A stretch of DNA of 64,000 nt from Metapseudomonas boanensis. GTDB lineage: Bacteria > Pseudomonadota > Gammaproteobacteria > Pseudomonadales > Pseudomonadaceae. Within the stretch, counting starts at the first letter, position 1. Every line of letters begins with the position of its first letter. The stretch spans positions 620,001-684,000 of the forward strand of contig NZ_JAGTIS010000002.1 in NCBI RefSeq assembly GCF_018704125.1, given 5' to 3'. The position numbers and the translations under genes were made by a program. Under the pieces are notes generated by a model, which was given only the letters and a program-made list of their open reading frames with translations, was not told the origin of the DNA and did not search any database. Shown here piece by piece: positions 38,034-47,996 of the stretch.

Positions 38034-40889
38034 GTGAGCATGTGGCGTACCCAGGAAATCCACCCGGACATCGACGACGGCATCGACCGCAAGGTCCTGG
38101 CGCAGCTTCGCGCCCGCTTTCTCAAGGTCAACAGCGGCCGGCTGGAACGTGCAGTGCAGGGACTGTCGACACGCCAGCAACAGGCGCTCAAGCTGTTGCC
38201 ACTGCTGTTTCACGTCAACCACCCGCTGCTGCCAGGCTACGTGTCAGGCAGCACGCCAGCAGGGCTCTCGGGCTACGAACCGGATAACGAACTGCTCGCC
38301 GAGGCCCGGCGGCTGACCCGCTCTTTCGTCTACAAGCCACGCCGAGGTGCAAGCCCTCAACCGATTTACGGCCTGTTCCTGATGGGCAGTCTGGGCACGA
38401 TTGCCCAAGCTGAACAGAGCGACATGGATATCTGGGTGTGCCACGCGCCGGATCTGGACGCCCAATCCCTCGCAGAGCTGCAACGCAAATGCACACTGCT
38501 GGAAGCCTGGGCCACGAGCCAGGGCACCGAGGTTCACTGCTTCCTGGTCGACCCGGCACGCTTCGCTCTCGGCGAGCGTGAGACACGCCTGACGTCCGAT
38601 GACTGCGGCACGACCCAGCACTACCTGCTGCTCGACGAGTTCTACCGTACCGCCATCTGGCTCGGTGGACGCACGCCGCTCTGGTGGCTGGTGCCGACCT
38701 ACGAAGAGCCCCGCTACGAGCAGTACGTGGAGACCTTGCTGTCCAAGCGTTTCATCCGAGCCGACGAAGTGCTGGACCTCGGGCACCTGGCGTGGATCCC
38801 GCCGGGCGAGTTCATCGGCGCCAGCATGTGGCAGCTGTACAAGGGCATCGAATCACCGCACAAGTCGGTGCTCAAGCTCCTGCTGACCGAGGTCTATGCG
38901 AGTGAACATCCGCGGGTGGCGTGCCTGTCACTGCGCTTCAAGGAAGCGATTTACGCCAACCGCCTCGACCTTGACGATCTGGACCCCTACATCGCCGTGT
39001 ACCGACGACTAGAGGAATACCTGCTGGGCCGGGGCGAACGCGAACGCCTTGAACTGATTCGCCGCTGCCTCTACCTCAAGGTCGACAAGAAGCTCAGCCG
39101 ACCGCCACACAATCGCCGCAAAAGCTGGCAGTGGCTGTTGCTGGAACGCCTAACCGCCGACTGGAAATGGGAGGCCCGCCAGCTGGCGATGCTCGACAGC
39201 CGCAGCCAGTGGAAAGTCCGCCAGGTGCTGGCAGAGCGTCGCGCCCTGGTCAACGAGCTGACCTACAGTTATCGCTTCCTTTCCCAGTTCGCACGCAGCG
39301 GTCAGTTCAGCGGCACCCTCAGCAACCGCGACCTTGGCGTACTGGGCCGCCGTCTGTATGCCGCCTTCGAGCGCAAGGCTGGCAAGATCGAATTCATCAA
39401 CCCTGGTATCGCCCCCGACATCGCCGAGGACGCCCTCACCCTGGTGCAGTGCCCCAGTCCTGGGGGTGCCAGGGGAAGCCTCTGGGCCCTGTTTGCGGGC
39501 AGCCTGAATGGGCTGGAATGGCAGGACTTCGCCCCGCTGAAACGCTCCCGTGACCTGGCCAGCCTGCTTGCCTGGTGCCATCGCAACGGAGTGATCGATG
39601 CCGGTACAGGCATGTCACTGCACCCTGGCGACAGCGACCTCGGCGAGCATGAGCTAAGCAACCTGCTGGCCAGTCTGCAACAAGCCTTTCCCCTGCCCTT
39701 GCCACCGATCGAAGAAAGCGCCCTGCTCTGCGCCAGCGCACCCGTTGAAGTGCTGTTGTTGATCAATGTCGGGGTCGACCCACTGAAACAGCACAGCCTG
39801 AAGAACGTCCACCTGACCAGCGGCCGAACCGACGCCCTGAGCTATTCTGGTGCCCGCGACAACCTGGTGCTGACCCTCGACCAGGTCACCTTGAACAGCT
39901 GGAACGAGCTGCTGGTGAGTCGCTACGACGGCCCAGACGCACTCCTCGACTGCCTGCGCGACTACCTCAACGCACTCCCCGCCGACGGCCCAAAGCCGCG
40001 ATTGCGAATCCGTTGCTTCTGCCGCAATCGCGCCCGGACCATTGTCTCGCGCGTCGAGGAGCTCTTCGGCGAGGCCCAGGCATTGCTGGAAGACAGTGGC
40101 TCGACCCGCTATCTTCTGCAGGTTCAGCAACACTTTCATGTCCTGCGCCTGGAGCGCGGCCAAGTCAGCCATGCCAGCCTAACGGACCTGCATGCGCTTG
40201 TGGAGCACCTTGGCCGCGAGCAACCGAGCTACAGCCCGTTGCAACTGGACCGGCACGCCCTGGCGGACCGTGACTTGGCGCTGATCCTGCCACTTGGCAG
40301 GCCCGACTGCATCCAGGTCTTCTACCAGGTGAACGACAACCGGGCCAAGCTCAGTGTGCTCGACGAGCATAATGCACTGTGGTGCCAAAGCCTGCCGTTC
40401 CACGACGAGCAGTCACTGCTGGCACCGCTGCAGCGGTTCCTGCAGTCCCTGCTCTACCGGCGCAACGCCATGCTCCCGCTGGAAGGCCAGCAACCCGCAA
40501 CCACCTTGGAGATCGCCTACTACGAAGTGGTGACGCCAACGCCCAAGCGCGACCGCCATCTGGAGCGCCGCAGCCCGCCGGCCGCGGCGGTCAGTCACCC
40601 CTATTACGACGTGCAGGTGATCGTCGAGCCGGCGGCACAGGACAAGGTGCATGCCACCCTTTACTGCAACCACCGGGAGTTTTCCGAACTGGAATATGGA
40701 GCGGGCCTGTACGCCGCGGTCGCCCGTCACATCCTGGCCCAGCGCAGCGGAGCACAACGCTACCCGTGCTACATAACCGACCTCGACCTGTCGAGGGTGC
40801 TGCCCACGGGCCAGGCGCAGACTGTCCATTACCTGCGTTATAAAACCAGCCTTGAGGAGCGGTTGAACCAGGCACTACAGGACGGCTGA
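38034..40889 (+). CDS. cyaA: Class I adenylate cyclase
   Basis: The 951-residue cytoplasmic enzyme makes cAMP from ATP. The N-terminal catalytic half is class I, with the nucleotidyltransferase-type motif GSLGTIAQAEQSDMDIWVCH near residue 120 and FLVDPARFALG nearby; the C-terminal half is the regulatory region. cAMP made by it acts with Vfr in P. aeruginosa. A GTG at 38034 has GGGG six bases upstream; an ATG two codons later is an equally plausible start. In P. aeruginosa PAO1 vgrG6, hcpB and corA lie between argH and this gene; they are absent here. Confidence 0.94.
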   Translation: MSMWRTQEIHPDIDDGIDRKVLAQLRARFLKVNSGRLERAVQGLSTRQQQALKLLPLLFHVNHPLLPGYVSGSTPAGLSGYEPDNELLAEARRLTRSFVYKPRRGASPQPIYGLFLMGSLGTIAQAEQSDMDIWVCHAPDLDAQSLAELQRKCTLLEAWATSQGTEVHCFLVDPARFALGERETRLTSDDCGTTQHYLLLDEFYRTAIWLGGRTPLWWLVPTYEEPRYEQYVETLLSKRFIRADEVLDLGHLAWIPPGEFIGASMWQLYKGIESPHKSVLKLLLTEVYASEHPRVACLSLRFKEAIYANRLDLDDLDPYIAVYRRLEEYLLGRGERERLELIRRCLYLKVDKKLSRPPHNRRKSWQWLLLERLTADWKWEARQLAMLDSRSQWKVRQVLAERRALVNELTYSYRFLSQFARSGQFSGTLSNRDLGVLGRRLYAAFERKAGKIEFINPGIAPDIAEDALTLVQCPSPGGARGSLWALFAGSLNGLEWQDFAPLKRSRDLASLLAWCHRNGVIDAGTGMSLHPGDSDLGEHELSNLLASLQQAFPLPLPPIEESALLCASAPVEVLLLINVGVDPLKQHSLKNVHLTSGRTDALSYSGARDNLVLTLDQVTLNSWNELLVSRYDGPDALLDCLRDYLNALPADGPKPRLRIRCFCRNRARTIVSRVEELFGEAQALLEDSGSTRYLLQVQQHFHVLRLERGQVSHASLTDLHALVEHLGREQPSYSPLQLDRHALADRDLALILPLGRPDCIQVFYQVNDNRAKLSVLDEHNALWCQSLPFHDEQSLLAPLQRFLQSLLYRRNAMLPLEGQQPATTLEIAYYEVVTPTPKRDRHLERRSPPAAAVSHPYYDVQVIVEPAAQDKVHATLYCNHREFSELEYGAGLYAAVARHILAQRSGAQRYPCYITDLDLSRVLPTGQAQTVHYLRYKTSLEERLNQALQDG

Positions 40890-40910
40890 GCGCCGCAACG
40901 GCGCCCAGCC
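40884..40910. terminator. Hairpin between converging cyaA and rnk
   Basis: GGCTG-AG-CGCCG and CGGCG-CCC-AGCC pair across a three-base loop with a small internal mismatch. It fills the gap between the stops of cyaA and rnk. No strong T-run. Confidence 0.45.
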
Positions 40911-40917
40911 AAGGGAG

Positions 40918-41325
40918 TCAACGGCTGTATTCACCAGCTGCTTCAGGCTGGTACTCGACAGCCAGGAGAGTCAGCTTGAGGGTCTTGCCACCCGGAACCG
41001 GCCAGTCGATATGCTGCCCGACGGAGAGCCCGAGCAATGCACTGCCAACAGGTGCCAGAATGGACACCTTGCCTTCTCCACCCGCATTTTCCGGGTAGAC
41101 CAGCGTCAGGTGATAGTCCTTGCCACTGCCTTCTTCGCGGCAATGTACACGCGAGTTCATCGTCACCACGCCCGGCGGCACCTCATCGAGGCCAACCACC
41201 TGGGCGCGCGCCAACTCCCGCTCCAGCGCCTCGGCACCGGGGCCGTAGTCCTCCAGGCTATCGAGCAGACGTTCAAGACGCTGCAAGTCGAGACGGGTAA
41301 TGGTGATGGCGGGCTGGCTGTTCAT
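40918..41325 (-). CDS. rnk: Rnk, nucleoside diphosphate kinase regulator
   Basis: The 135-residue protein is a Rnk/GreA-C-domain protein that binds RNA polymerase and, in P. aeruginosa, affects Ndk levels and alginate. It has an N-terminal helical pair (TRLDLQRLERLLDSL) and the C-terminal FKBP-like domain (NSRVHCREEGSGKDYHLTLV, ILAPVGSALLGLSVG). It lacks the long coiled coil of GreA. A terminator lies upstream and cyaA converges on it. Confidence 0.93.
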   Translation of the reverse strand: MNSQPAITITRLDLQRLERLLDSLEDYGPGAEALERELARAQVVGLDEVPPGVVTMNSRVHCREEGSGKDYHLTLVYPENAGGEGKVSILAPVGSALLGLSVGQHIDWPVPGGKTLKLTLLAVEYQPEAAGEYSR

Positions 41326-41361
41326 GATGAACGCGGAACTCCTACGTGACTCGAAAAAAGC

Positions 41362-41387
41362 GAAACCCCGCCCGAAGGCGGGGTTTC
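41362..41387 (-). terminator. Terminator of the AraC-cyaY-DUF1289 group
   Basis: GAAACCCCGCC and GGCGGGGTTTC are perfect 11-base inverted repeats around CGAA, flanked by A-runs on one side. It lies between the DUF1289 gene and rnk on the minus strand. Confidence 0.8.
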
Positions 41388-41465
41388 AGAAATTGTCGTA
41401 CAAGGGCTTGGCCCTCGATGACCCGACACTACGTCAGGGTGAAGGCAGTTGGCAATACCGGCCAG

Positions 41466-41678
41466 TCAGCTGACGGACGGATGCAACCGTTGCTGCGCAG
41501 CTCCGCAGATTTCCCGGCGCCGCTGTTCGCTGGCCTGGCCCCACTCGCAAATTTCGGCCAACGTGCGGCCACAACCCACACAGACGTCAGCGTCATTCAG
41601 GCAGCAGCGTCGGACACAGGGCGACGGATGGCGGCCCGGGGTGACCGGCTCAGAGTTCGTCGAACTCAAGCGACTCAC
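41466..41678 (-). CDS. DUF1289 cysteine-rich small protein
   Basis: The 70-residue product carries the DUF1289 signature: SPCVRRCCLND, then CVGCGRTLAEICEW, a cysteine set likely to bind metal or an Fe-S cluster. Function is unknown. The ATG at 41678 lies inside the 3' end of cyaY, overlapping it by 29 bases in another frame, so translation may be coupled. A later start is possible but would sit close to the cysteine motif. Confidence 0.8.
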   Translation of the reverse strand: MSRLSSTNSEPVTPGRHPSPCVRRCCLNDADVCVGCGRTLAEICEWGQASEQRRREICGAAQQRLHPSVS

Positions 41679-41982
41679 CTGCCTGCTCGCTGGTCACGCG
41701 GCTCAGCAGTTCGCCCAGGGGCTCTTCGCTGCTGTCGCAGATCCACAGGCCGCTTTCCTCGTCGTAATCGAAGTGGAAACCGCCCGAACGGGCCGCCACC
41801 CAGAGCTGGCGCAGTGGGGCCTGGCGACTGAGGATCAGCTGGGTGCCGTTCTCGAAGCGCACGGTCAGCACGCCACCGCTGTTCTCCAGGTCAAGGTCCA
41901 GGTCGCTATCATCGAACACGTCTTCCACGCTCTGCTGGACGGCATCGACCAGGTCATGGAAACGGGCTTCGCTCAAACTCAT
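41650..41982 (-). CDS. cyaY: CyaY, bacterial frataxin
   Basis: The 110-residue protein is a frataxin homologue that binds iron and modulates Fe-S cluster assembly with IscS. It starts MSLSEARFHDLVDAVQQ, has the acidic helix with DVFDDSDLDLDLE, and the sheet segment SRQAPLRQLWVAARSGGFHF with the conserved Trp. GAGG lies eight bases before the ATG at 41982. The AraC-type gene ends ten bases upstream, so the two are probably co-transcribed. Confidence 0.94.
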   Translation of the reverse strand: MSLSEARFHDLVDAVQQSVEDVFDDSDLDLDLENSGGVLTVRFENGTQLILSRQAPLRQLWVAARSGGFHFDYDEESGLWICDSSEEPLGELLSRVTSEQAGESLEFDEL

Positions 41983-41992
41983 CGGGGCTACC

Positions 41993-43051
41993 TCAGGATA
42001 AAGGGGAAGTCGGGCGACGGTACTCGCCCAGGCGCTGTCCGGTCCAGCGCCGGAAGGCCCTGGCCAGCGAGCTTGGCTCACTGAAGCCGACCAGCAAGGC
42101 AATGTCTGCCAGTTCCAGGGCCGGGTCACGCAGATAGTGCAGGACCAGTTGCTGGCGCGTCTCGTCCACCAACTGGCTGAAGGATAACCCGGCCTCGCGC
42201 AAACGGCGCTGCAACGTGCGCGGACTCAGCTCCAGCGCCTCGGCTAGGCGCTCGAGGTCCGCGCCAGGACCGGACAGCTGGCCGGCCAACAGCTCACGAG
42301 CACGATCGAGTACGTGAGCGCCCTGGCGCAGTTGCGCCAGCAGGCCTTCGGCATAGCCGTCAAGCATCCGCCTGACCTGAGCGTCGGCCTGCCCCAGAGG
42401 CGTTGCCAGCAGCCGCTTGGGGAAAACCAGGGCGTTATCCGGCTGGCCGAAGAGCACCGGGCAGCGAAAGATTCGTGCGTACTCGGAGGTGTCTGCCGGC
42501 GCAGCGTGCTGGAGACGCACTTCGGTGGGTGGGATATTCAGGCCGGTGATCCAGCGGCCGAAGGTCACCCAGCCGGCCAGCGCCTCCTCCGCCAATTGGC
42601 GCCGCTGCTGGGGCAGCAAGGATTGCCAGCTGAGCGCCACCTGCGACTCCAGGCCGGCACGTGGCGGCTCGTCGGCCAGGTCCACCCGCCCCAGGTCACC
42701 AACCAGCGCTGCATAACGCGCTTGGCGGTGCAGGGCATCGGCCAGGGTCGCGCAGCTCATCAGCAGGTAGCCGAGCACACCGTAGGTGCCGGGGCGGACC
42801 GCCTCGCCCAGATGCAGGCCAAGGTTCTCATCACCGGACAGGCGCACTGCCCGCGCCAGCAACTCCAGGTACGCGCTGGCGGCAATGCGCTGGTCCCGCT
42901 GGGCAAGGACGGCCGGGGCCAGTTGCACGTACGCCAGCATTTCAGCGGACGAGACACCGCACTGGTCCATATGGTCCAGCAGGCCATGCAGGTAGGCGAC
43001 CGACACTGAGCCGGCAAGGGGCGCGGCTGTGTCCAGGGGCATTCCACTCAT
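41993..43051 (-). CDS. AraC-family transcription regulator
   Basis: The 352-residue protein has an N-terminal arabinose-binding-like sensor domain of the OruR/ArgR-type AraC group (about residues 10-210) and a C-terminal double helix-turn-helix (LAEALELSPRTLQRRLREAG and LADIALLVGFSEPSSLARAF). The target is unknown. The ATG at 43051 (MSGMPLD) was chosen by alignment of the sensor domain; ribosome sites are weak for all candidates. It lies between cyaY and lppL, which are adjacent in P. aeruginosa, so it is an insertion relative to that order. Confidence 0.85.
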   Translation of the reverse strand: MSGMPLDTAAPLAGSVSVAYLHGLLDHMDQCGVSSAEMLAYVQLAPAVLAQRDQRIAASAYLELLARAVRLSGDENLGLHLGEAVRPGTYGVLGYLLMSCATLADALHRQARYAALVGDLGRVDLADEPPRAGLESQVALSWQSLLPQQRRQLAEEALAGWVTFGRWITGLNIPPTEVRLQHAAPADTSEYARIFRCPVLFGQPDNALVFPKRLLATPLGQADAQVRRMLDGYAEGLLAQLRQGAHVLDRARELLAGQLSGPGADLERLAEALELSPRTLQRRLREAGLSFSQLVDETRQQLVLHYLRDPALELADIALLVGFSEPSSLARAFRRWTGQRLGEYRRPTSPLS

Positions 43052-43155
43052 GGCTGACAATGCTACGGCCAAGGCCTCCGACTGACCAGCCACACATGCC
43101 CACAAGCCACGTCCGGCGGGAGCTTCGGCGCATAGGCAAGGCGTCGGGGGGTCGG

Positions 43156-43161
43156 TATACT
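43156..43161 (+). promoter_or_regulatory. -10 element upstream of lppL-lysA
   Basis: TATACT lies 35 bases before the lppL ATG. The corresponding -35 hexamer is poor. It probably drives the lppL-lysA-dapF-DUF484-xerC-HAD operon. Confidence 0.5.
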
Positions 43162-43196
43162 CCGAAACAATTCACGTTTTCTGCAAGGATTCCGTC

Positions 43197-43337
43197 ATGA
43201 AGCGACTGCACGCCCCCTTCGTCGCCCTGCTCGCCGTTGCCTGTCTGCTGGCCGGCTGTGGCCAGAAAGGCCCGCTTTACCTGCCGGACGACGAAAAAGC
43301 CGCGAAAGAACACCAGAAAGACGTGTATATCCGCTAA
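43197..43337 (+). CDS. lppL: LppL lipoprotein
   Basis: The 46-residue product starts [20 protein letters not shown] and has the lipobox LLAGC, so it should be processed by signal peptidase II and lipidated. The mature part ([16 protein letters not shown]) is the LptM/LppL-type short lipoprotein, which in enterics assists LptD maturation. It is the usual small gene before lysA in Pseudomonas. AAGGA precedes the ATG. Confidence 0.93.
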   Translation: MKRLHAPFVALLAVACLLAGCGQKGPLYLPDDEKAAKEHQKDVYIR

Positions 43338-43351
43338 CCGGGGGAGCCACC

Positions 43352-44599
43352 ATGGACGCTTTCACTTACCGCGACGGCGAGCTGTTCGCGGAAGGCGTAG
43401 CGCTGTCCGATATCGCTGCCCGCTTCGGCACGCCGACCTATGTCTACTCGCGTGCCCAGATCGAGGCCCGTTACCGGGCCTATGCCGACGCGCTGGCCGG
43501 TATGCCGCATCTGGTCTGCTACGCGGTCAAGGCCAACTCCAACCTGGGCGTGCTGAATGTGCTGGCCCGCCTGGGTGCCGGCTTCGATATCGTTTCCAGC
43601 GGCGAACTCGAGCGCGTCCTCGCTGCTGGCGGCAAGGCTGAGCGAATCGTTTTCTCCGGTGTCGGCAAGAGCCGTGACGACATGCGCCGCGCCCTGGAGG
43701 CCGGCGTGCATTGCTTCAACGTCGAATCACGCAACGAACTGGACCGCCTGCAGAACGTGGCCGCGGCCATGGAGGTGAAGGCCCCGGTTTCGCTGCGGGT
43801 CAATCCGGACGTCGACGCCGGCACCCACCCGTACATCGCCACCGGCCTGAAGGAAAACAAGTTCGGCATCGCCGTCGACGAAGCGGAAGCCGTGTATGCC
43901 CACGCCGCGACTTTGCCGAACCTGGACGTGATCGGCGTCGATTGCCATATCGGCTCCCAGCTCACCAGCCTGGCCCCTTTCCTCGACGCCCTCGACCGCC
44001 TCCTGGCACTGATCGACCGTCTGGCCGAACGCGGTATCCCAGTGCGTCACCTCGACCTCGGTGGTGGCCTGGGCGTGCGCTACCGCGACGAGCAACCGCC
44101 GCAGCCAGAAGACTACATCCGCGCCGTGCGCCAGCGCCTGGGCGGCCGCAACCTGACCCTGCTGCTCGAGCCCGGTCGCTCCATCGTCGCCAATGCCGGC
44201 GTGTTGCTGACTCAGGTGGAATACCTCAAGCACACTGAACACAAGGATTTCGCCGTGATCGACGCGGCCATGAACGACCTGATCCGCCCGGCGCTCTACG
44301 ACGCCTGGATGGACGTGGTGCCGGTGCAACCGCATGCCGGTGATGAACGTCTCTACGACCTGGTCGGCCCGATCTGCGAAACCGGCGACTTCCTCGCCCG
44401 CGAGCGCAATCTGGTGCTGGCCGAGGGCGACCTGCTGGCGGTCCGTTCCGCTGGCGCGTATGGTTTCGTGATGAGTTCCAACTACAACAGCCGCGGCCGA
44501 GCAGCCGAAGTGCTGGTGGATGGGGAACAGGCCTTCGAGGTCCGTCGCCGCGAAACGATCGAAGACCTTTACGCCGGCGAAAGCCTGCTGCCGCAGTGA
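43352..44599 (+). CDS. lysA: Diaminopimelate decarboxylase
   Basis: The 415-residue PLP enzyme converts meso-diaminopimelate to lysine. The Schiff-base lysine is K60 in YAVKANSN; the PLP phosphate site GGGLGVRY and the active-site cysteine in GPICETGD are present. GGAG lies five bases before the ATG. It follows lppL by 14 bases and precedes dapF by ten, so lysine synthesis genes are clustered in the operon. Confidence 0.97.
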   Translation: MDAFTYRDGELFAEGVALSDIAARFGTPTYVYSRAQIEARYRAYADALAGMPHLVCYAVKANSNLGVLNVLARLGAGFDIVSSGELERVLAAGGKAERIVFSGVGKSRDDMRRALEAGVHCFNVESRNELDRLQNVAAAMEVKAPVSLRVNPDVDAGTHPYIATGLKENKFGIAVDEAEAVYAHAATLPNLDVIGVDCHIGSQLTSLAPFLDALDRLLALIDRLAERGIPVRHLDLGGGLGVRYRDEQPPQPEDYIRAVRQRLGGRNLTLLLEPGRSIVANAGVLLTQVEYLKHTEHKDFAVIDAAMNDLIRPALYDAWMDVVPVQPHAGDERLYDLVGPICETGDFLARERNLVLAEGDLLAVRSAGAYGFVMSSNYNSRGRAAEVLVDGEQAFEVRRRETIEDLYAGESLLPQ

Positions 44600-44609
44600 G
44601 GGCGCATCC

Positions 44610-45440
44610 ATGCTATTGCGCTTCACCAAGATGCACGGCCTCGGCAACGACTTCATGGTCCTCGACCTGGTCAGCCAGCACGCCCATATCCAGCCCAAGC
44701 ACGCCAAGCAGTGGGGCGACCGCCACACCGGCATCGGCTTCGACCAGCTGTTGATCGTCGAGGCACCGACCAATCCGGATGTCGATTTCCGCTACCGCAT
44801 CTTCAACTCAGACGGTTCGGAGGTCGAACAGTGTGGCAACGGCGCCCGCTGTTTCGCCCGCTTCGTCCTCGACAAGCGCCTGACGGTAAAGAAGCGCATC
44901 CGCGTGGAAACCAAGGGTGGCATCATCGAACTGGACGTTCGCCCCGATGGCCAGGTGACCGTGGACATGGGTCCGCCCCGCCTGGTGCCACAGCAGATCC
45001 CCTTCATCGCCGACGGCGAAGCCTTGAGCTACCCGGTCGAGGTCGATGACCAGATGGTCGAACTGGCGGCCGTGTCCATGGGCAACCCCCATGCGGTGCT
45101 GCGCGTTGATGACGTCGCCAGTGCCCCGGTGCACAGCCTGGGACCGAAGTTGGAACACCACCCGCGCTTTCCGCAGCGGGTGAATGTCGGTTTCCTGCAA
45201 ATCGTCGACCGCAAATTCGCCAAGCTGCGTGTCTGGGAACGCGGTGCCGGGGAAACCCAGGCCTGCGGCACCGGTGCCTGCGCCGCCGCCGTGGCTGCGA
45301 TTCGCCAAGGCTGGATGGACTCCCCCCTGCAACTGGAACTGCCGGGCGGGCGGTTGTGCATCGAATGGGCAGGCCCTGGCCACCCCGTTATGATGACTGG
45401 CCCCGCCGTCCGCGTGTATGAAGGACAAGTACGCCTATGA
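44610..45440 (+). CDS. dapF: Diaminopimelate epimerase
   Basis: The 276-residue enzyme interconverts LL- and meso-diaminopimelate. The two catalytic cysteines are C75 in EQCGNGARC and C219 in TQACGTGAC; the start [15 protein letters not shown] is canonical. The ATG at 44610 was chosen over a frame open 30 codons upstream inside lysA. Its stop overlaps the DUF484 start by four bases. Confidence 0.97.
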   Translation: MLLRFTKMHGLGNDFMVLDLVSQHAHIQPKHAKQWGDRHTGIGFDQLLIVEAPTNPDVDFRYRIFNSDGSEVEQCGNGARCFARFVLDKRLTVKKRIRVETKGGIIELDVRPDGQVTVDMGPPRLVPQQIPFIADGEALSYPVEVDDQMVELAAVSMGNPHAVLRVDDVASAPVHSLGPKLEHHPRFPQRVNVGFLQIVDRKFAKLRVWERGAGETQACGTGACAAAVAAIRQGWMDSPLQLELPGGRLCIEWAGPGHPVMMTGPAVRVYEGQVRL

Positions 45441-46144
45441 CCGATCAGCACCAGGAACAGGAACAGCCGCATCACCTTGATTCCGAAGTGGTGGCAGCGT
45501 ACCTGCGCCACCACCCGGAGTTCTTTGTCCATCACGAAGAGCTGATTCCCGAGCTGAGCATCCCGCACCAAGCTGGTGATGCGGTGTCGCTGGTAGAGCG
45601 GCAGGTCAAGCTGCTGCGCGACCGTAACATCGAGATGCGTCATCGCCTCTCGCAGTTGATGGATGTCGCTCGCGAGAATGATCGCCTCTTCGACAAGACC
45701 CGCCGCCTGGTGCTCGATCTGCTCGACGCCGGTAGCCTCGAAGAAGTGGTCGGTGCCGTGCAGGACAGCCTGCGCCATGAGTTCCAAGTGCCCTTCGTCA
45801 GCCTGATCCTGTTCAGCGAATCAGCCCTGCCGGTAGGCCGCTGGGTCAGCACCGCCGAAGCCCACCAGAGCATCGGCGGCCTGCTCACCGGCGGCAAGAC
45901 CATTTGCGGCGTGCTGCGCAGCCACGAGCTGGAGTTTCTGTTCGGAGCCGATGAACACGGTCAGGTCGGTTCCGCCGCCGTGGTCACACTCGCTCATCAG
46001 GGCATGCATGGGGTGCTGGCAATTGGCAGCCCAGATCCGCAACACTACAAGAGTTCCCTGGGCACCCTGTTCCTCGGTTACATCGCCGAAGTCCTGGCCC
46101 GGGTCCTGCCGCGCTTCGCGATGCCCCTGCGCTCGGTCAGATAA
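45437..46144 (+). CDS. DUF484 (GAF-like) protein
   Basis: The 235-residue protein matches DUF484: [19 protein letters not shown] near the N terminus, [21 protein letters not shown], then a GAF-like C-terminal half. The family is always found beside xerC in gammaproteobacteria but its function is unknown; the GAF fold suggests ligand sensing. It overlaps dapF by four bases and is followed after 30 bases by xerC. Confidence 0.9.
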   Translation: MTDQHQEQEQPHHLDSEVVAAYLRHHPEFFVHHEELIPELSIPHQAGDAVSLVERQVKLLRDRNIEMRHRLSQLMDVARENDRLFDKTRRLVLDLLDAGSLEEVVGAVQDSLRHEFQVPFVSLILFSESALPVGRWVSTAEAHQSIGGLLTGGKTICGVLRSHELEFLFGADEHGQVGSAAVVTLAHQGMHGVLAIGSPDPQHYKSSLGTLFLGYIAEVLARVLPRFAMPLRSVR

Positions 46145-46174
46145 GCAGAGGCTCGCGCATCCCAAGGAAGTCCC

Positions 46175-47074
46175 ATGCAAGCCGACCTGGATGCCTACCT
46201 CCACCACCTGCGCAACGAACGCCAGGTCTCGGCACATACCCTGGACGGCTACCAGCGTGACCTGCTGAAGGTCCTGGTGCTCAGCGAGAAGGCCGGCGTT
46301 GACGAATGGGCAGCATTGGACGGGCGCAACCTGCGCAGCTTCATCGCACGCCTGCATCTGGACGGGCAATCGAGCCGCAGCCTGTCCCGCCTGCTCTCGG
46401 CGGTCCGTGGTCTCTACCGCTACCTGATGCGCGAAGGCCGCTGCCGCCACGACCCCGCCGCCGGGATCGCTGCACCAAAGGGCGCGCGCCGCCTGCCCAA
46501 GGCACTGGATGCCGATCGCACCCTACAACTGCTGGAGGGGGCCGTGGAAGACGACTTCATCGCCCACCGCGACCAGGCCATGCTCGAGCTTTTCTACTCT
46601 TCCGGCTTGCGTCTGTCCGAACTGGTGGGCCTCGACCTGCAAGGTCTGGACCTCGCCGCAGGGCTGGTACGGGTGCACGGCAAAGGCAACAAGGTTCGCG
46701 AGCTACCGGTCGGACGAAAGGCCCGTGAGGCGCTGGAAACCTGGTTGCCGATCCGCGCATCCGCGCGCCCCGCGGACCAGGCCGTGTTCGTCAGCCAGCA
46801 GGGCCGACGCTTGTCTCCACGTGCGGTGCAGCTGCGCGTTCGCGAGGCCGGCGTGCGTGAACTGGGCCAGCATTTGCACCCGCACATGCTGCGCCATTCC
46901 TTCGCCAGCCATATGCTGGAGTCCTCCCAGGACCTGCGCGCGGTCCAGGAGCTGCTCGGTCATGCGGACATCTCCACCACGCAGATCTACACCCACCTCG
47001 ATTTCCAACACCTCGCCGCGGTCTATGACCAGGCCCATCCCAGGGCCAAGCGGCGGGGGGGAGCTGACGAATGA
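46175..47074 (+). CDS. xerC: Tyrosine recombinase XerC
   Basis: The 299-residue recombinase resolves chromosome dimers at dif together with XerD. The catalytic set is complete: R146 (SGLRLSEL), K170 (HGKGNK), H237 and R240 (HMLRHSFA), H263 (LGHADIST) and Y272. The N-terminal core-binding domain occupies about residues 1-95. P. aeruginosa calls the gene sss. It overlaps the HAD hydrolase gene by four bases. Confidence 0.96.
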   Translation: MQADLDAYLHHLRNERQVSAHTLDGYQRDLLKVLVLSEKAGVDEWAALDGRNLRSFIARLHLDGQSSRSLSRLLSAVRGLYRYLMREGRCRHDPAAGIAAPKGARRLPKALDADRTLQLLEGAVEDDFIAHRDQAMLELFYSSGLRLSELVGLDLQGLDLAAGLVRVHGKGNKVRELPVGRKAREALETWLPIRASARPADQAVFVSQQGRRLSPRAVQLRVREAGVRELGQHLHPHMLRHSFASHMLESSQDLRAVQELLGHADISTTQIYTHLDFQHLAAVYDQAHPRAKRRGGADE

Positions 47075-47775
47075 GCATCCGGCTGATCACCTTCGACCTG
47101 GATGACACCCTCTGGGATAACCGCCCGGTCATCGAGGGTGCCGAAACAGCCATGCGCGACTGGCTGCTGGAACACACGCCAGCCTTGGGCGCCTTGCCTG
47201 TGGAACACCTGTGGGGCATTCGCGCCGAAGTGCTGGCCGCCGAACCCACGCTTAGGCACCGCCTCAGCGAGCTGCGTCGGCGCACCTTGCGTCGCGCCCT
47301 GGAAGGTGTCGGCTACCCCGCCGACGAGGCGCTGGACCTGGCCGAGGGCGCCTTCCAGGCGATGCTGCACGCCCGCCACCGCATCACCTTCTACCCCGAC
47401 ACCGTGCCAACCCTCGAGCGCCTGGCCAACCAATACGCCCTGGGCGTCATCACTAATGGCAATGCCGATGTACGCCGCCTGGGGCTGGCCGATTACTTCC
47501 AGTTCGCCCTTTGCGCCGAAGAGCTCGGCATTGGCAAACCCGACCCCACGCCCTTCCTTGAGGCGGTGCGCCGCGCAGGGGTCGGCGCGGCGGAAGCGGT
47601 GCATATCGGCGACCATCCCGCCGACGATATCGAGGGCGCCCGCGGCGCCGGCCTGCGCGCCATCTGGTTCAACCCCGAGGGAAAGATCTGGACCGGCGAT
47701 CGTCTACCGGATGCGGAGATCAACAGCCTGGCCGAACTACCAAGCGTCCTGGCGCGCTGGGCACGCTGGCACTGA
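47071..47775 (+). CDS. HAD-family phosphatase, YigB-like
   Basis: The 234-residue protein has HAD motif [10 protein letters not shown] at residues 8-16, motif II in [13 protein letters not shown], and motifs III/IV in [10 protein letters not shown] and [13 protein letters not shown]. The helical cap and its place directly after xerC match YigB, an FMN/5-amino-6-(ribitylamino)uracil-phosphate phosphatase in E. coli. Substrate here is inferred from family only. It is the last gene of the operon. Confidence 0.9.
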   Translation: MSIRLITFDLDDTLWDNRPVIEGAETAMRDWLLEHTPALGALPVEHLWGIRAEVLAAEPTLRHRLSELRRRTLRRALEGVGYPADEALDLAEGAFQAMLHARHRITFYPDTVPTLERLANQYALGVITNGNADVRRLGLADYFQFALCAEELGIGKPDPTPFLEAVRRAGVGAAEAVHIGDHPADDIEGARGAGLRAIWFNPEGKIWTGDRLPDAEINSLAELPSVLARWARWH

Positions 47776-47800
47776 ACGCAAGCGCTGCGGGATGCATGGA

Positions 47801-47950
47801 GAATGCATCTGCCCCCACAAGGAAACGAATTGCCGGAGCACAGAGCGCTCCCCTCTCCCTCCGGGAGAGGGCGAAAGGTGAGGGAAGCTGGAGTCCTGCC
47901 CAGCCCGCCAAGGGTAGGCTGTAGTCTGCTTCGCGAATGACTCCGCTCAC
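47801..47950. repeat. Composite palindromic repeat, copy 2
   Basis: The modules GAATGCATCTGCCCCCACAA (47801 on), a CCCTCTCCC/GGGAGAGGG hairpin leading into GGTGAGGG (47849-47884) and GCGAATGACTCCGCTCAC (47933-47950) occur in the same order and span as the copy near 29.3 kb. Confidence 0.7.
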
Positions 47951-47955
47951 CCATG

Positions 47956-47983
47956 AAAAAGCCCGCCGGAGGGCGGGCTTTTT
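47956..47983. terminator. Terminator between HAD gene and sutA
   Basis: AAAAAGCCCGCC and GGCGGGCTTTTT form a perfect 12-base-pair stem around GGAG, with A- and T-runs that allow termination in both directions. Confidence 0.88.
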
Positions 47984-47996
47984 CGACGGGGCGGCC

